From positions 1-38,594 of the forward strand of contig CADABS010000025.1 in the NCBI GenBank assembly GCA_902786245.1: 38,594 nucleotides of DNA, given 5' to 3'. Of the stretch, positions 23,451 through 32,379 are shown one piece after another. The stretch is from an uncultured Erysipelotrichaceae bacterium (GTDB taxonomy: Bacteria > Bacillota_I > Bacilli_A > Erysipelotrichales > Erysipelotrichaceae). Within the stretch, counting starts at the first letter, position 1. Each line of letters opens with the position of its first letter. A program made the translations under genes and the position numbers. A model generated the notes under the pieces. That model made no database searches, was not told where the DNA came from, and saw nothing but the letters and a program-made list of their open reading frames with translations.

Positions 23451-24341
23451 TCAGTATGCGATTCCGCAGTAATCAAGATATGACTTGAACCTGTCCTGGG
23501 CCGCAAGACAGGTATCCCGAAGATAGCCTTTTTCGTTTTTCCACTGCTGCAGTCCCCGGTAATAATACATCTTCATATCGTCTTCAATGATGAACGGTAC
23601 GATTCCATTGCGCAGGCACTCTTTGAAAAGGATCAGCCTTCCTATACGCCCGTTTCCGTCCTGGAAAGGATGAATTGACTCAAACCAGTAATGAAAATCA
23701 AGCAGATCATCAAAGGAAACTGTTTCCAGCTCTCTATAGTCCGAAAGAAGTTCTTTCATCTTTTTAGCAACATCTTTCGGCGCCGTGGTTTCTCTGCCGC
23801 CGATTTCATTGGCCAGTTTCTTATAGTCACCCACCGAAAACCAGCTTTTTCTGCTGTCAGCTGTCCCGCTTTTTAAGAGAAGGTGAAGCTGTTTGATCAT
23901 CGTTTCTGTGAGAGGACGTTTCGCCTGATCGATGATCATGTCTATACAGCGGAAATGATTCACCGTTTCCAGAATATCGTCTACATTCACTGAACCGTCC
24001 GGCGTATCGATCGTGTTGGTTTCAAAGATGTACCTGGTCTGCTCATGCGACAGCCTGCTGCCTTCCATATGATTGGAATTGTAAGTAAGTTCGATCTGCA
24101 CTTTATGATAGATGCCTCCGGTGATTCCGCTTTCTTTTTCAAGCACAAGCCTTCCCAGCAGATCTTCCGGAATTGCCTTCTGTCGAGGCTTTCTTCCAGG
24201 CTTTTCCGCAGTGTCCGGAATATTCCAGGTCTTCCCGGTAATAAACGCACCTGGTACACGTCCATCCGCACAGTACTGCCGTACGACCCGTTCCGTGATA
24301 CCCCATTTTTCTCCTGCTTCTTTGACTGAAATATATCCCAT
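23451..24341 (-). CDS. HTH-Fic family protein (AMPylase-like)
   Basis: A 296-residue protein with an N-terminal MerR/excisionase-like HTH (residues 1-40, ISVKEAGEKWGITERVVRQY) and a Fic domain. The Fic active-site motif HPFQDGNGRIGR is complete (near residue 208), which predicts transfer of AMP or another nucleotide part from NTP to a target protein. An inhibitory motif SNHMEG, matching (S/T)xxxE(G/N), lies N-terminal to the core (near 95), as in class II self-inhibited Fic proteins. The start is the ATG at 24341, after GGCGGTG; an earlier Met has no site. It sits between 64-bp direct repeats and has several repeats in its promoter region that its HTH may bind. Confidence 0.9.
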   Translation of the reverse strand: MGYISVKEAGEKWGITERVVRQYCADGRVPGAFITGKTWNIPDTAEKPGRKPRQKAIPEDLLGRLVLEKESGITGGIYHKVQIELTYNSNHMEGSRLSHEQTRYIFETNTIDTPDGSVNVDDILETVNHFRCIDMIIDQAKRPLTETMIKQLHLLLKSGTADSRKSWFSVGDYKKLANEIGGRETTAPKDVAKKMKELLSDYRELETVSFDDLLDFHYWFESIHPFQDGNGRIGRLILFKECLRNGIVPFIIEDDMKMYYYRGLQQWKNEKGYLRDTCLAAQDRFKSYLDYCGIAY

Positions 24342-24349
24342 TCTGACAC

Positions 24350-24439
24350 CGCCTGTTTTGACAGGTTCATTATACTCCTTTACCGGCTGTTTTAGCGTCT
24401 GTTTTACTGTGCTGATTCCATGCATAAACAGCCGGTAAA
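24350..24439 (-). promoter_or_regulatory. Promoter and repeat array of the HTH-Fic gene
   Basis: A perfect minus-strand TATAAT (24369-24374) without a good -35 box. Around it are three direct copies of AAAACAGnCG (24350-24359, 24384-24393, 24396-24405; the last two 12 bases apart) and a perfect 14-bp inverted repeat (TTTACCGGCTGTTT at 24379-24392 with its complement at 24426-24439). This looks like a cooperative operator; binding by the gene's own HTH is inferred. Confidence 0.6.
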
Positions 24440-24472
24440 AATAAAAAGAGCAGGCTGATCAGACCCGCTCTC
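24438..24472 (-). terminator. Terminator downstream of the acetyltransferase gene
   Basis: Minus-strand AGAGCGGG/CCTGCTCT stem (one wobble) followed by TTTTTATTTTT. It ends transcription coming from the acetyltransferase before the Fic control region. Confidence 0.7.
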
Positions 24473-24526
24473 TGCTTCGATCAAAAATACTGTTTACATG
24501 TTCCGGCTGTTTCAGAACAAGACGGA

Positions 24527-24590
24527 TTATATCTGCAGTTCATAATGTACAGTCGTATCATCACAGCCGGCTTTGACAAAGCCGGTTTTT
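24527..24590. repeat. 64-bp direct repeat, right copy
   Basis: Identical to 23381-23444. It starts exactly at the acetyltransferase stop codon and covers that gene's last 64 bases. Confidence 0.95.
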
Positions 24591-24985
24591 TTCAGGAATC
24601 CGTCGGCCTGCCATTCCCTGCGGACATAGGCATGGAGGCTGCGGATATGGTTTTCCGCTGCTTTTTCCTTGAGCAGACGAACTGCCCAGCGGCCGTATCC
24701 TTCCTTCCGGTGCGAACCGTGGATCAGAATGAATATGCGGCATTCCCCGGTTTCCGGATCGACCGCATAGCTCGCTGAACCCGTAAAGTCATTGCAGGAA
24801 CGGCAGAAGACAAAGCCGTAGAACGATTGGGCCGGATCCGTATCCACACAGGCATCATAAAATGTCTGCCATTCTTCTTTTTCAAAGGAACGGGGACCGC
24901 CCGCAAAGGCCATCGTTTTGTCCGAAGCCAGCAGTTTTCTGCGGTATGCAAGTTCATCGATTTCCGGTTTGATCAGCAGTGCCAT
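24527..24985 (-). CDS. GNAT family N-acetyltransferase
   Basis: A 152-residue GNAT-fold protein. The acetyl-CoA pyrophosphate-binding turn corresponds to GSHRKEGYGRWAVRLLKEKA (near 98-117), with R/K-x-x-G-Y-G. The final strand AGCDDTTVHYELQI is typical of the fold. The start is the ATG at 24985 with GGAAG upstream. An extended -10 box (TGCTATGAT, 25007-25015) serves it. Acceptor unknown. Its 3' end is duplicated to the left of the Fic gene, which suggests the gene originally faced the esterase directly. Confidence 0.8.
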   Translation of the reverse strand: MALLIKPEIDELAYRRKLLASDKTMAFAGGPRSFEKEEWQTFYDACVDTDPAQSFYGFVFCRSCNDFTGSASYAVDPETGECRIFILIHGSHRKEGYGRWAVRLLKEKAAENHIRSLHAYVRREWQADGFLKKTGFVKAGCDDTTVHYELQI

Positions 24986-25006
24986 GTTTTTTCTTCCAAC
25001 GCACCT

Positions 25007-25015
25007 ATCATAGCA
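25007..25015 (-). promoter_or_regulatory. Extended -10 box of the acetyltransferase gene
   Basis: Minus-strand TGCTATGAT, the same element seen before the Nudix gene, but here followed by a short leader with a ribosome site. Confidence 0.5.
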
Positions 25016-25037
25016 CGAATATGCGTGCATGAAATCG

Positions 25038-25066
25038 GAAAAAAGACTGTCTTTGACAAGACAGCC
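25038..25066 (-). terminator. Terminator of the GH1 gene
   Basis: Minus-strand GGCTGTCTT, loop GTCA, AAGACAGTC, then TTTTTT. Confidence 0.85.
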
Positions 25067-25075
25067 TCAGTGCAG

Positions 25076-26578
<1,503 letters not shown>

Positions 26579-26623
26579 TCAGTATAACAGCCTGATTGTT
26601 ACGAAAGAAAGTCATATGAATAA

Positions 26624-26646
26624 AGAAAGATGCCCGCAGGCATCTG
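26624..26646 (-). terminator. Terminator of hsp20
   Basis: Minus-strand AGATGCC, loop TGCG, GGCATCT, followed by TTCTTTATT, just after the Hsp20 stop. Confidence 0.75.
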
Positions 26647-26649
26647 TTC

Positions 26650-27099
26650 TCATTCAATCATGATTGTTTTCTTTTCCGGAAGCTTCGGAGTTTCTTTCTT
26701 CGGTACAGTCAGTTTCAGCACACCGTCTGTAAACGAAGCTTTGATATCTTCCTCGGTGACATCTTCACCGACATAGAAGCTTCTGCTCATCATGCCGCTG
26801 TAACGCTCCCGGCGTACATATCTGCCCTTGTCATCCTTCTCGTCTTCATCGAGTCCCTTGGAAGCGCTGACGGTCAGGCTGCCGTCATTGAGTTCAATCT
26901 GAATCTGTTCCTTCTTGAAGCCAGGCAGATCGATTTCGATCTCGTAGTGATCTTCGTGGTCTTTGACATCTGTCAGCATCTCCCGGTTGGCATGTCTGCC
27001 GTACAGTTTTCTGTCAACATTGTCAAACGCTTTCGGAAAGTTAAAATCATCCATCCAATCATCGAATAAATTCTCTGTAAAAATACTCGGAAACAACAT
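26650..27099 (-). CDS. Hsp20/alpha-crystallin small heat shock protein
   Basis: A 149-residue small heat shock chaperone, which holds unfolding proteins in an ATP-independent way. The alpha-crystallin domain covers about residues 38-135 (DHYEIEIDLPGFKKEQIQIE and the family motif ASFTDGVLKLTVPK), with the C-terminal I-x-I-type end TIMIE. The start is placed at the second ATG (27099), nine bases after AGGAGG; the ATG at 27105 is too close to that site. A CIRCE element overlaps the promoter, so HrcA repression is expected. Confidence 0.93.
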   Translation of the reverse strand: MLFPSIFTENLFDDWMDDFNFPKAFDNVDRKLYGRHANREMLTDVKDHEDHYEIEIDLPGFKKEQIQIELNDGSLTVSASKGLDEDEKDDKGRYVRRERYSGMMSRSFYVGEDVTEEDIKASFTDGVLKLTVPKKETPKLPEKKTIMIE

Positions 27100-27208
27100 A
27101 GTCATTCACCTCCTGCTCTTTTCATTGTTTATGTATAAACTATGTCTGAGCAAGGGAATGGAGGGTTTGGATTCTGTTGCAGGATCTTCTCTTTTCCTTT
27201 GCAATTAT

Positions 27209-27237
27209 GTTATAGCGCACTATTTTAGCACTGTCAA
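27209..27237 (-). promoter_or_regulatory. Promoter of hsp20
   Basis: Minus-strand TTGACA (27232-27237), 17-base spacer, TATAAC (27209-27214), almost consensus. The -35 box lies inside the CIRCE element. Confidence 0.85.
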
Positions 27238-27251
27238 TAGCAGAGTGCTAA
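27225..27251. promoter_or_regulatory. CIRCE element (HrcA operator)
   Basis: TTAGCACTG, nine bases, GAGTGCTAA: 17 of 18 arm positions match the CIRCE consensus TTAGCACTC-N9-GAGTGCTAA. It covers the -35 box of the hsp20 promoter. Confidence 0.93.
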
Positions 27252-27266
27252 AATATTGAACATTTT

Positions 27267-28622
27267 TTATCCGGCAAATTGCTGTTCCATATCCTTCCGG
27301 ACAATGAAATAGGCACCGTTCATCAATACGGCTGTAATGATCCAGGTTACCGGATAGACAAGGATCAGAGCCTTAGGCGTATTGTAGATCGGAAAAATGA
27401 ACGACACATACAGCAGACGCACTGCACAGGTGCCGAATACCGAAATCAGTGCCGGAATCATGGAGCGGTTCATTCCCCGCAGTGCACCGGCAGTGATTTC
27501 ATACGTACCGCACAGGAAATGTACAGCCAGTGCGTAATTGAAGCGGAACATAGCGTAGTAGATGACATCTTCATTCGTTGTAAACAGCTGAATGAATGTA
27601 TGCTTGCCAGCCTGGAATACACCCAGCAGGATCAGGTCCAGACCGATGCCCATGGCCATGCCGATACGCCATACCTTTCTGCATCTGGCTGCGTCCCTGG
27701 CACCGTAGTTCTGCGATGTGAATGTTACGACTGTCTGGGCAAAGGCATTCAGCAGACAGTAGGAAATAAAGTCGAAGTTCTGGGCAGCAGTCATACCGGC
27801 AATACAGTCGGCACCGAAGCTGTTGACCGCAGACTGGATCACGACATTGGACAGTGAGAATACCATTCCCTGCAGTCCGGCCGGCAGACCGATTTTCAGG
27901 ATACGTCCCAGGAATTCGCCATTGATCCGCAGCTTCCGCAGATCCAGATGGAATTCATCTTCATCTTTCATCAGGAAAACCACGGTCAGTCCGCCGGAGA
28001 AGCAGTTGGACAGTACCGTTGCCAGAGCTACACCAACAACACTGAGTTTAAAACCGACAACAAAGACCAGATTCAATATGACATTGATGATGCCTGCCAG
28101 AGTCAGGGATACAAACGGTCTTCTCGAATCGCCTTTGGAGCGGAGAATCGCCGATCCGAAGTTATACAGCATGATCGCAGGCATGCCGGTGAAGTATATG
28201 CGCAGATACAGCACCGCCAGCGAGATAACATCAGCCGGGGCTCCCATCAGGGTCAGGATGGGTCTGGCAATGATCATGCCCAACACAAGCAGGAAAATGC
28301 CTGACAGCAGAGCTACTGCGATAATGGTATGTACAGCATCGCTGATATCATCCCTTCGTCCTGCCCCGAGCAGATTGGCGACTGCCACATTGGCACCGAC
28401 GGACAATCCTGTAAACAGAGATACAAGCAGTCCGATGACCGATGCATTCGAACCTACTGCAGCCATTGCCTGAGGATTGGTAAATCTTCCGACAACCGCA
28501 AGATCCGCCGCATTGAACAGCTGCTGCAGCATGCTGGATGCGGCTAAAGGCAGTGCAAACAGCAGTATCTTCTTCGCCAGCGGTCCATGCAGCATATCAA
28601 TCTCATTTTTACGTACAGTCAT
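27267..28622 (-). CDS. MATE family efflux transporter
   Basis: A 451-residue membrane protein with 12 predicted helices in two homologous halves. It exchanges cations for drugs or metabolites. The family opening is visible (GPLAKKILLFALPLAASSML, then LFNAADLAVVGRF), as is the DinF/NorM-type SLFTGLSVGANVAVANLLGA. The start is the ATG at 28622, seven bases after GGAGG; upstream in-frame sequence is not protein-like. A palindrome overlaps its -10 box. Substrate unknown. Confidence 0.92.
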   Translation of the reverse strand: MTVRKNEIDMLHGPLAKKILLFALPLAASSMLQQLFNAADLAVVGRFTNPQAMAAVGSNASVIGLLVSLFTGLSVGANVAVANLLGAGRRDDISDAVHTIIAVALLSGIFLLVLGMIIARPILTLMGAPADVISLAVLYLRIYFTGMPAIMLYNFGSAILRSKGDSRRPFVSLTLAGIINVILNLVFVVGFKLSVVGVALATVLSNCFSGGLTVVFLMKDEDEFHLDLRKLRINGEFLGRILKIGLPAGLQGMVFSLSNVVIQSAVNSFGADCIAGMTAAQNFDFISYCLLNAFAQTVVTFTSQNYGARDAARCRKVWRIGMAMGIGLDLILLGVFQAGKHTFIQLFTTNEDVIYYAMFRFNYALAVHFLCGTYEITAGALRGMNRSMIPALISVFGTCAVRLLYVSFIFPIYNTPKALILVYPVTWIITAVLMNGAYFIVRKDMEQQFAG

Positions 28623-28638
28623 ATCATCGCCTCCATGC

Positions 28639-28655
28639 CGGTATATTCTATACCG
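28639..28655. promoter_or_regulatory. Palindromic operator over the MATE -10 box
   Basis: CGGTATA, three bases, TATACCG: perfect 7-bp arms that include the -10 hexamer. This is the usual place for a MarR- or TetR-type repressor to block a transporter gene. Confidence 0.6.
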
Positions 28656-28673
28656 CATGTTCATTATCTTCAA
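28645..28673 (-). promoter_or_regulatory. Promoter of the MATE gene
   Basis: Minus-strand TTGAAG (28668-28673), 17-base spacer, TAGAAT (28645-28650). Confidence 0.6.
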
Positions 28674-28736
28674 TTCAGGTGCAGTGAACAATTCGTTGTG
28701 CCTTTTCTTTCCATCAGTTTGGCTTATGCATCCGGG

Positions 28737-28764
28737 AAAAAAAAGAGAATCAGTTCGATTCTCT
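28737..28764 (-). terminator. Terminator of the sortase/SipW operon
   Basis: Minus-strand AGAGAATC, loop GAACT, GATTCTCT (loop base pairing approximate), then eight T. It is ten bases past the signal peptidase stop and closes the operon that starts at the sortase. Confidence 0.88.
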
Positions 28765-28773
28765 CCTGTATAA

Positions 28774-29262
28774 TCATTCACTCCGGAGTCTGCCTGCCAG
28801 AATCTGAAACATGACACCGCAGGCGACAAACAGCAGCAGATAAACTTTTCCGGCAGCTGTTGTCAGATACTGCAGCACAGCGCCGAGATGATCGTAATGG
28901 CTCTTTACAGATCCGATCAGATCATTATAGGAAACACTGCTGAGATCTTCCTCCAGATTCGCATCGCCCTTCGTGATAAACTCGCTTTCAAAGGGGAAGT
29001 TATCTACGACACGGTGTGTCACAACCGTACCATTGCTGGTAAATGCAATGATTTCACCTTCTTCAATGGTTTTCGGATCTCTCGGTTCCACAATGATCAG
29101 GGAGCCTACCGGAATCTCCGGCTCCATACTGCCGCTGATAACATTGTAGATTTCATAATCAGTAAATCTGGGCAATGCAGGTATTGCCATCGCTGCTATG
29201 ACAGCCAGAATCAGAAATGTACCGAATACGTTACAAAGGGCAGGTAATACTACCCTGCCCAT
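28774..29262 (-). CDS. SipW-like (ER-type) signal peptidase I
   Basis: A 162-residue membrane signal peptidase of the ER/archaeal type that includes B. subtilis SipW. The catalytic Ser is in ISGSMEPEIP (Ser45) and the general base is His83 in VVTHRVV, in place of the Lys of ordinary bacterial signal peptidases. The third motif is TKGDAN (Asp100). There are two membrane helices, at about 8-30 and 135-155. The start at 29262 follows the family opening but has a weak ribosome site. It is the last gene of an operon that contains SipW-dependent-type secreted proteins, its likely substrates. Confidence 0.9.
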   Translation of the reverse strand: MGRVVLPALCNVFGTFLILAVIAAMAIPALPRFTDYEIYNVISGSMEPEIPVGSLIIVEPRDPKTIEEGEIIAFTSNGTVVTHRVVDNFPFESEFITKGDANLEEDLSSVSYNDLIGSVKSHYDHLGAVLQYLTTAAGKVYLLLFVACGVMFQILAGRLRSE

Positions 29263-29284
29263 TATGTTTCGTTTCGGCTCGGAA

Positions 29285-30361
29285 TTACTCCTTGCTGTCC
29301 TCATCCTCGTCCTTCTTACGCTTGAAGAGGAAGTACCACAGCAGCCAGAGGATACCTGCTCCTCCGCCCAGTGTTCCAAAGAGAGTCCACGGGTTCTTGA
29401 TGAAGTTATCGATTGCGGAATTGCCATCACCTTCATTTTCACCCTGACCATCCGGCTTTGTTGTAGGTGTATCGTCGTCATCCAGATCGATTACATCTTC
29501 CGGCTGACCCTGCGGAGTAGGCTCATCATCGATGTTTTCGCCCTGACCGCCCTGACCATCATCAGGATTTACATCTGTGCCGCCCTGGCCGCCCTGACCA
29601 TTATCAGGATTTACGTCAGTACCGCCCTGACCTCCCTGACCGCCCTGGTCAGGATTGACAGTACCTTCACCGCCGCCTCCGGCAGGCTGTCCGCCTCCGC
29701 CAGCAGGCTGTCCGCCGCCACCGGCACCTTCGTTACCGCCGCCAGCGCCTTCATTTCCGCCGCCGCCAGCTTCCTGCTGTTCTTCTTCCTGCTGAGGAAT
29801 CGGTCTGTACTGGAACGGGAAGATGTTTCTGCTCGGATCAGAACTCAGCGTCTTCTGCAGGTTATAGGCCTGCGGCTGCATGCCTTCGAAATAGGTGAAT
29901 GCTACGACGATGATTTCACCGACAGTACCATAGAATGTTCTGTCCGGCTGCAGTTTTTCGCCGGTTTCCGCATTGATATACTGAACTGTATATTCTACGT
30001 TTTCACCAGGCAGTGCATACTTTGCGACCAGTGTTGTATCTTCTCTGATGACGAGTGCATCGCCTTCATTGACAGTAGCGATACCTTCGATACCTGCATA
30101 ATGCCAGCCTCTGAACTCGTATTTGGAGTTGTTGGAAGCTGCTGCAGCATCGAACTGATGGAATGCATCATAAGGCAGAACATACTGCTGTGTGCCGGCG
30201 TCCCACTGTACAGTCACTGTACCGACGACTTCCGGTCCGTCTGTATAGCTGCCGCCTTTGAATGTCACGGTAAACGGATAGTGTTCATCCGCAGCCTTGG
30301 CTCTTGTGCTCATTCCGAAGAAGAGCAGGAATACCAGTAATACTTTACTCAGCTTTTTCAT
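29285..30361 (-). CDS. Membrane-anchored surface protein with MucBP-like region and Gly-rich stalk
   Basis: A 358-residue exported protein. A signal peptide (about 1-24, ending STRAKA) is followed by a beta-rich part of about 170 residues. Its VTFKGGSYTDGP and KYEFRGWHY stretches resemble InlB B-type repeats, and YTVQYINAETGEKLQPDR resembles a MucBP unit. Then comes a Gly/Pro/Asp-rich stalk (about 190-310), an acidic stretch, one membrane helix (about 330-347) and the charged tail KRKKDEDEDSKE. No LPxTG motif is found, so it seems held by its helix. The start is the ATG at 30361, ten bases after GGAG; an ATG nine bases earlier is too close. Confidence 0.8.
   Translation of the reverse strand: MKKLSKVLLVFLLFFGMSTRAKAADEHYPFTVTFKGGSYTDGPEVVGTVTVQWDAGTQQYVLPYDAFHQFDAAAASNNSKYEFRGWHYAGIEGIATVNEGDALVIREDTTLVAKYALPGENVEYTVQYINAETGEKLQPDRTFYGTVGEIIVVAFTYFEGMQPQAYNLQKTLSSDPSRNIFPFQYRPIPQQEEEQQEAGGGGNEGAGGGNEGAGGGGQPAGGGGQPAGGGGEGTVNPDQGGQGGQGGTDVNPDNGQGGQGGTDVNPDDGQGGQGENIDDEPTPQGQPEDVIDLDDDDTPTTKPDGQGENEGDGNSAIDNFIKNPWTLFGTLGGGAGILWLLWYFLFKRKKDEDEDSKE
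29520..29780 (-). repeat. Gly-rich tandem repeats coding the surface-protein stalk
   Basis: Two kinds of repeat lie side by side: short GGGGNEGA or GGGGQPA units, then two longer units of the form GQGGQGGTDVNPD. The DNA copies are nearly identical, so the length probably varies between strains. Confidence 0.8.
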
Positions 30362-30366
30362 ATCAT

Positions 30367-31074
30367 TCATTCTCCTTCCTTTTCAGAACGGATTCTGAAT
30401 AATACGATTGCCATGATTACGAGTCCGCTGACAACCGACAGCAGCATATAAGGCATCAGTCTTGTCGGGTCAGATGTCGGAGGCGTAGTCGGAATTGATT
30501 CAAGTTCTACCGCAAATGCCATCTGCAGTGTTGCGACAGTATCCTGATATGCGTTGCCGTCTGCTTCACCGTCGAGAGCGACATTCAGAACAAGTTTGCC
30601 TGCTTTTCCGCTGGGAATCGCATCCAGGAAGAAATAATCTTCCAGTGCTTCTGTCGCTTCATGCAGACCCTGACGGTTATGGAAATCTGTTTCACCACCG
30701 ACAGCCGAGCTGTTGAACAGTTCGATTTCCTGTCCGTCATCGCCGTAGTATGTCAGTACATATCCATATGCACCGGAATTTGCGACCTTACTGGCATCTT
30801 CGAAGGATTCCACGACAGAGTTCTTCATCCAGTAATTGACTTCATCTTTATAATTGTTTCTGATTTCAACCGTGAATGTCGCATCATCACCAGGCTGCAG
30901 CTGGCTGAGTGTATCATAAGTGCTTGTCTCTTTGAAGTTAGTATCGAGCTTGTTGCCGCCATCGAAGGAAACGTAGTATCCTTCGCCGCCTTCATATGAT
31001 TCCGCCAGTACAGGTGTACCGAGTGCGAGGAACATCATACTGAATGCGGCTGCTCTGCAAATCCATTTATTCAT
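30367..31074 (-). CDS. Secreted protein with C-terminal sorting-signal-like anchor
   Basis: A 235-residue exported protein: signal peptide (about 1-24, ending PVLA), a beta-rich body, a short TPPTSDPTR linker, a membrane helix (about 203-224) and the positive tail RIRSEKEGE. The end has the layout of a cell-wall sorting signal, but PPTSD replaces LPxTG. It could be a degenerate or altered sortase motif, or a plain membrane anchor. GGGGGAG precedes the ATG. The body keeps the D/N-rich DATFTVEIRNNYKDEV found in proteins of SipW-type clusters. Exact family not recognised. Confidence 0.75.
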   Translation of the reverse strand: MNKWICRAAAFSMMFLALGTPVLAESYEGGEGYYVSFDGGNKLDTNFKETSTYDTLSQLQPGDDATFTVEIRNNYKDEVNYWMKNSVVESFEDASKVANSGAYGYVLTYYGDDGQEIELFNSSAVGGETDFHNRQGLHEATEALEDYFFLDAIPSGKAGKLVLNVALDGEADGNAYQDTVATLQMAFAVELESIPTTPPTSDPTRLMPYMLLSVVSGLVIMAIVLFRIRSEKEGE

Positions 31075-31091
31075 TATCTGCTCCCCCTTTC

Positions 31092-31910
31092 TCAGTTATG
31101 ACTCAGTGAAGCCGGATCAATGGATGTACCGTTCATGGAAACATTCTTGCCCCATGCGCTCTTGATCGCTGCAACAGCGTTATGTGTCTGTACACCATCT
31201 GCCTGTGCTTCGATCACGAACTGTACTTCATCATAGTCATATGTTGTTGTGTAAACCGTAACGCCATTCACAACTTCTGTTGTCTGTGTAACCTTCGCAG
31301 CAGTCGGATATGTAATCTTCAGCGTGTCTGTCAGCGGATCTGTTGTGCCCCCCACCGGCACAACATCCGTATAATACAGAACGGTTCTTTCATTTGTCGA
31401 TTCATCCTGGTTGATGACCCATTTGCCTTCCAGGAAATGAAGATCGATCAGAGAAGGATCTAATGATGTATCCTTTTTACCGTCTTTCTGCCAGTACTTA
31501 TAAACGCTGACACGCACATATTCATCGATCTGGCTTGAATTCGTTACAGACAGCCATTCGTTGTATGTCTTACCGAGAACCAGGTTCTTCGATTCTGTTG
31601 CTTCGATTTCAGCTCTCAGACCTGTCAGCAGCTCGCCGCCTGTCATGACCCAGTTGCCGTCCAGTGTTTCAGAACCGACTTCATAGTTTCTCGAACTGAC
31701 GGGCGCTGCACCGGAGCCGTCTGCTGAATTTGATTCATTCAGCGTAATGCCGATGTGCTTCATGTCAATTCTTGCATCGTACTCATCGGAGAAGATTTCC
31801 AGCGCTGCTCTTGCGCCGCCGATCGTTCCGAATCCCAGCAGTCCTACTGCAACAGCTGCCAGAATCAGTGTGAACAGCGGCAGTTTCTTCTGTGTATTCC
31901 GCTTACTCAT
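31092..31910 (-). CDS. SipW-dependent-type exported protein
   Basis: A 272-residue secreted protein. A long basic signal sequence (MSKRNTQKKLPLFTLILAAV then a hydrophobic run ending GGARA) is followed at once by ALEIFSDEYDARIDMKHIGI, a mature start like those of exported proteins in SipW clusters of clostridia. The body is beta-rich (for example DEYVRVSVYKYW), and there is no C-terminal anchor. It overlaps the previous gene by 8 bases and has GGAGG upstream. A role as a fibre or matrix subunit is inferred by analogy with TasA. Confidence 0.78.
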   Translation of the reverse strand: MSKRNTQKKLPLFTLILAAVAVGLLGFGTIGGARAALEIFSDEYDARIDMKHIGITLNESNSADGSGAAPVSSRNYEVGSETLDGNWVMTGGELLTGLRAEIEATESKNLVLGKTYNEWLSVTNSSQIDEYVRVSVYKYWQKDGKKDTSLDPSLIDLHFLEGKWVINQDESTNERTVLYYTDVVPVGGTTDPLTDTLKITYPTAAKVTQTTEVVNGVTVYTTTYDYDEVQFVIEAQADGVQTHNAVAAIKSAWGKNVSMNGTSIDPASLSHN

Positions 31911-32379
31911 TGATCACACCTCCCGTCGACCAGTCTGCTTCACCCTCGTTATCGAGGTTGTATGTCGCTTCATAAACTACGACAACATTGATCTCTTCCA
32001 GTTCGACGTTTGTCAGATCAAGGAAGAAGATCAGCTGGCTTGTGCTCTCGCCCGGCTGCAGGATCTTGCCATAGTACCAGTAGCCGTCATCCGCCTTTGT
32101 CCAGTCCGGATTGTTACCGTAGTTTTCCTGTACGGTAACTGCATCCGGTGCGAATGCCAGCGCTCTGACTCTGAGCGGAACTTCACCCTCATTGACGATC
32201 GTGACTTTCTTCTGCGAATCATCAACTTCTTCGACGATCCTTGTCTTGTCACTCAGGTGCAGGGTAACAGTTCCCTTCGCTGTTGTATATGTTGTGAAGT
32301 AAGCCAGTGCTGAAGGCACCGACAGTGCCAGTACCATGACCGCTGCCAGGGCAGCCATGAGCATATTCCGTTTTTTCAT
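31903..32379 (-). CDS. TasA/camelysin-like SipW-dependent small exported protein
   Basis: A 158-residue protein with a signal peptide ending PSALA, followed by YFTTYTTAKGTV. The A-Y-F-T start of the mature chain is a hallmark of SipW-dependent proteins (TasA, camelysin and relatives). The remainder is a compact beta-sandwich-like sequence (VEEVDDSQKKVTIVNEGEV, LRVRAL) without anchor. Its start overlaps the preceding stop as TAATG. It is probably exported and cut by the signal peptidase at the end of this operon. Confidence 0.82.
   Translation of the reverse strand: MKKRNMLMAALAAVMVLALSVPSALAYFTTYTTAKGTVTLHLSDKTRIVEEVDDSQKKVTIVNEGEVPLRVRALAFAPDAVTVQENYGNNPDWTKADDGYWYYGKILQPGESTSQLIFFLDLTNVELEEINVVVVYEATYNLDNEGEADWSTGGVINE

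Noticed and set aside
29520-29780. CRISPR-like array
   Set aside because: The repeats are in-frame coding repeats of a Gly-rich stalk; spacing is irregular and the spacers are not unique.
29198-30340. Open plus-strand frame of 380 codons opposite the Gly-rich surface protein
   Set aside because: Opposite strand of a supported operon gene; repetitive and without any family feature.
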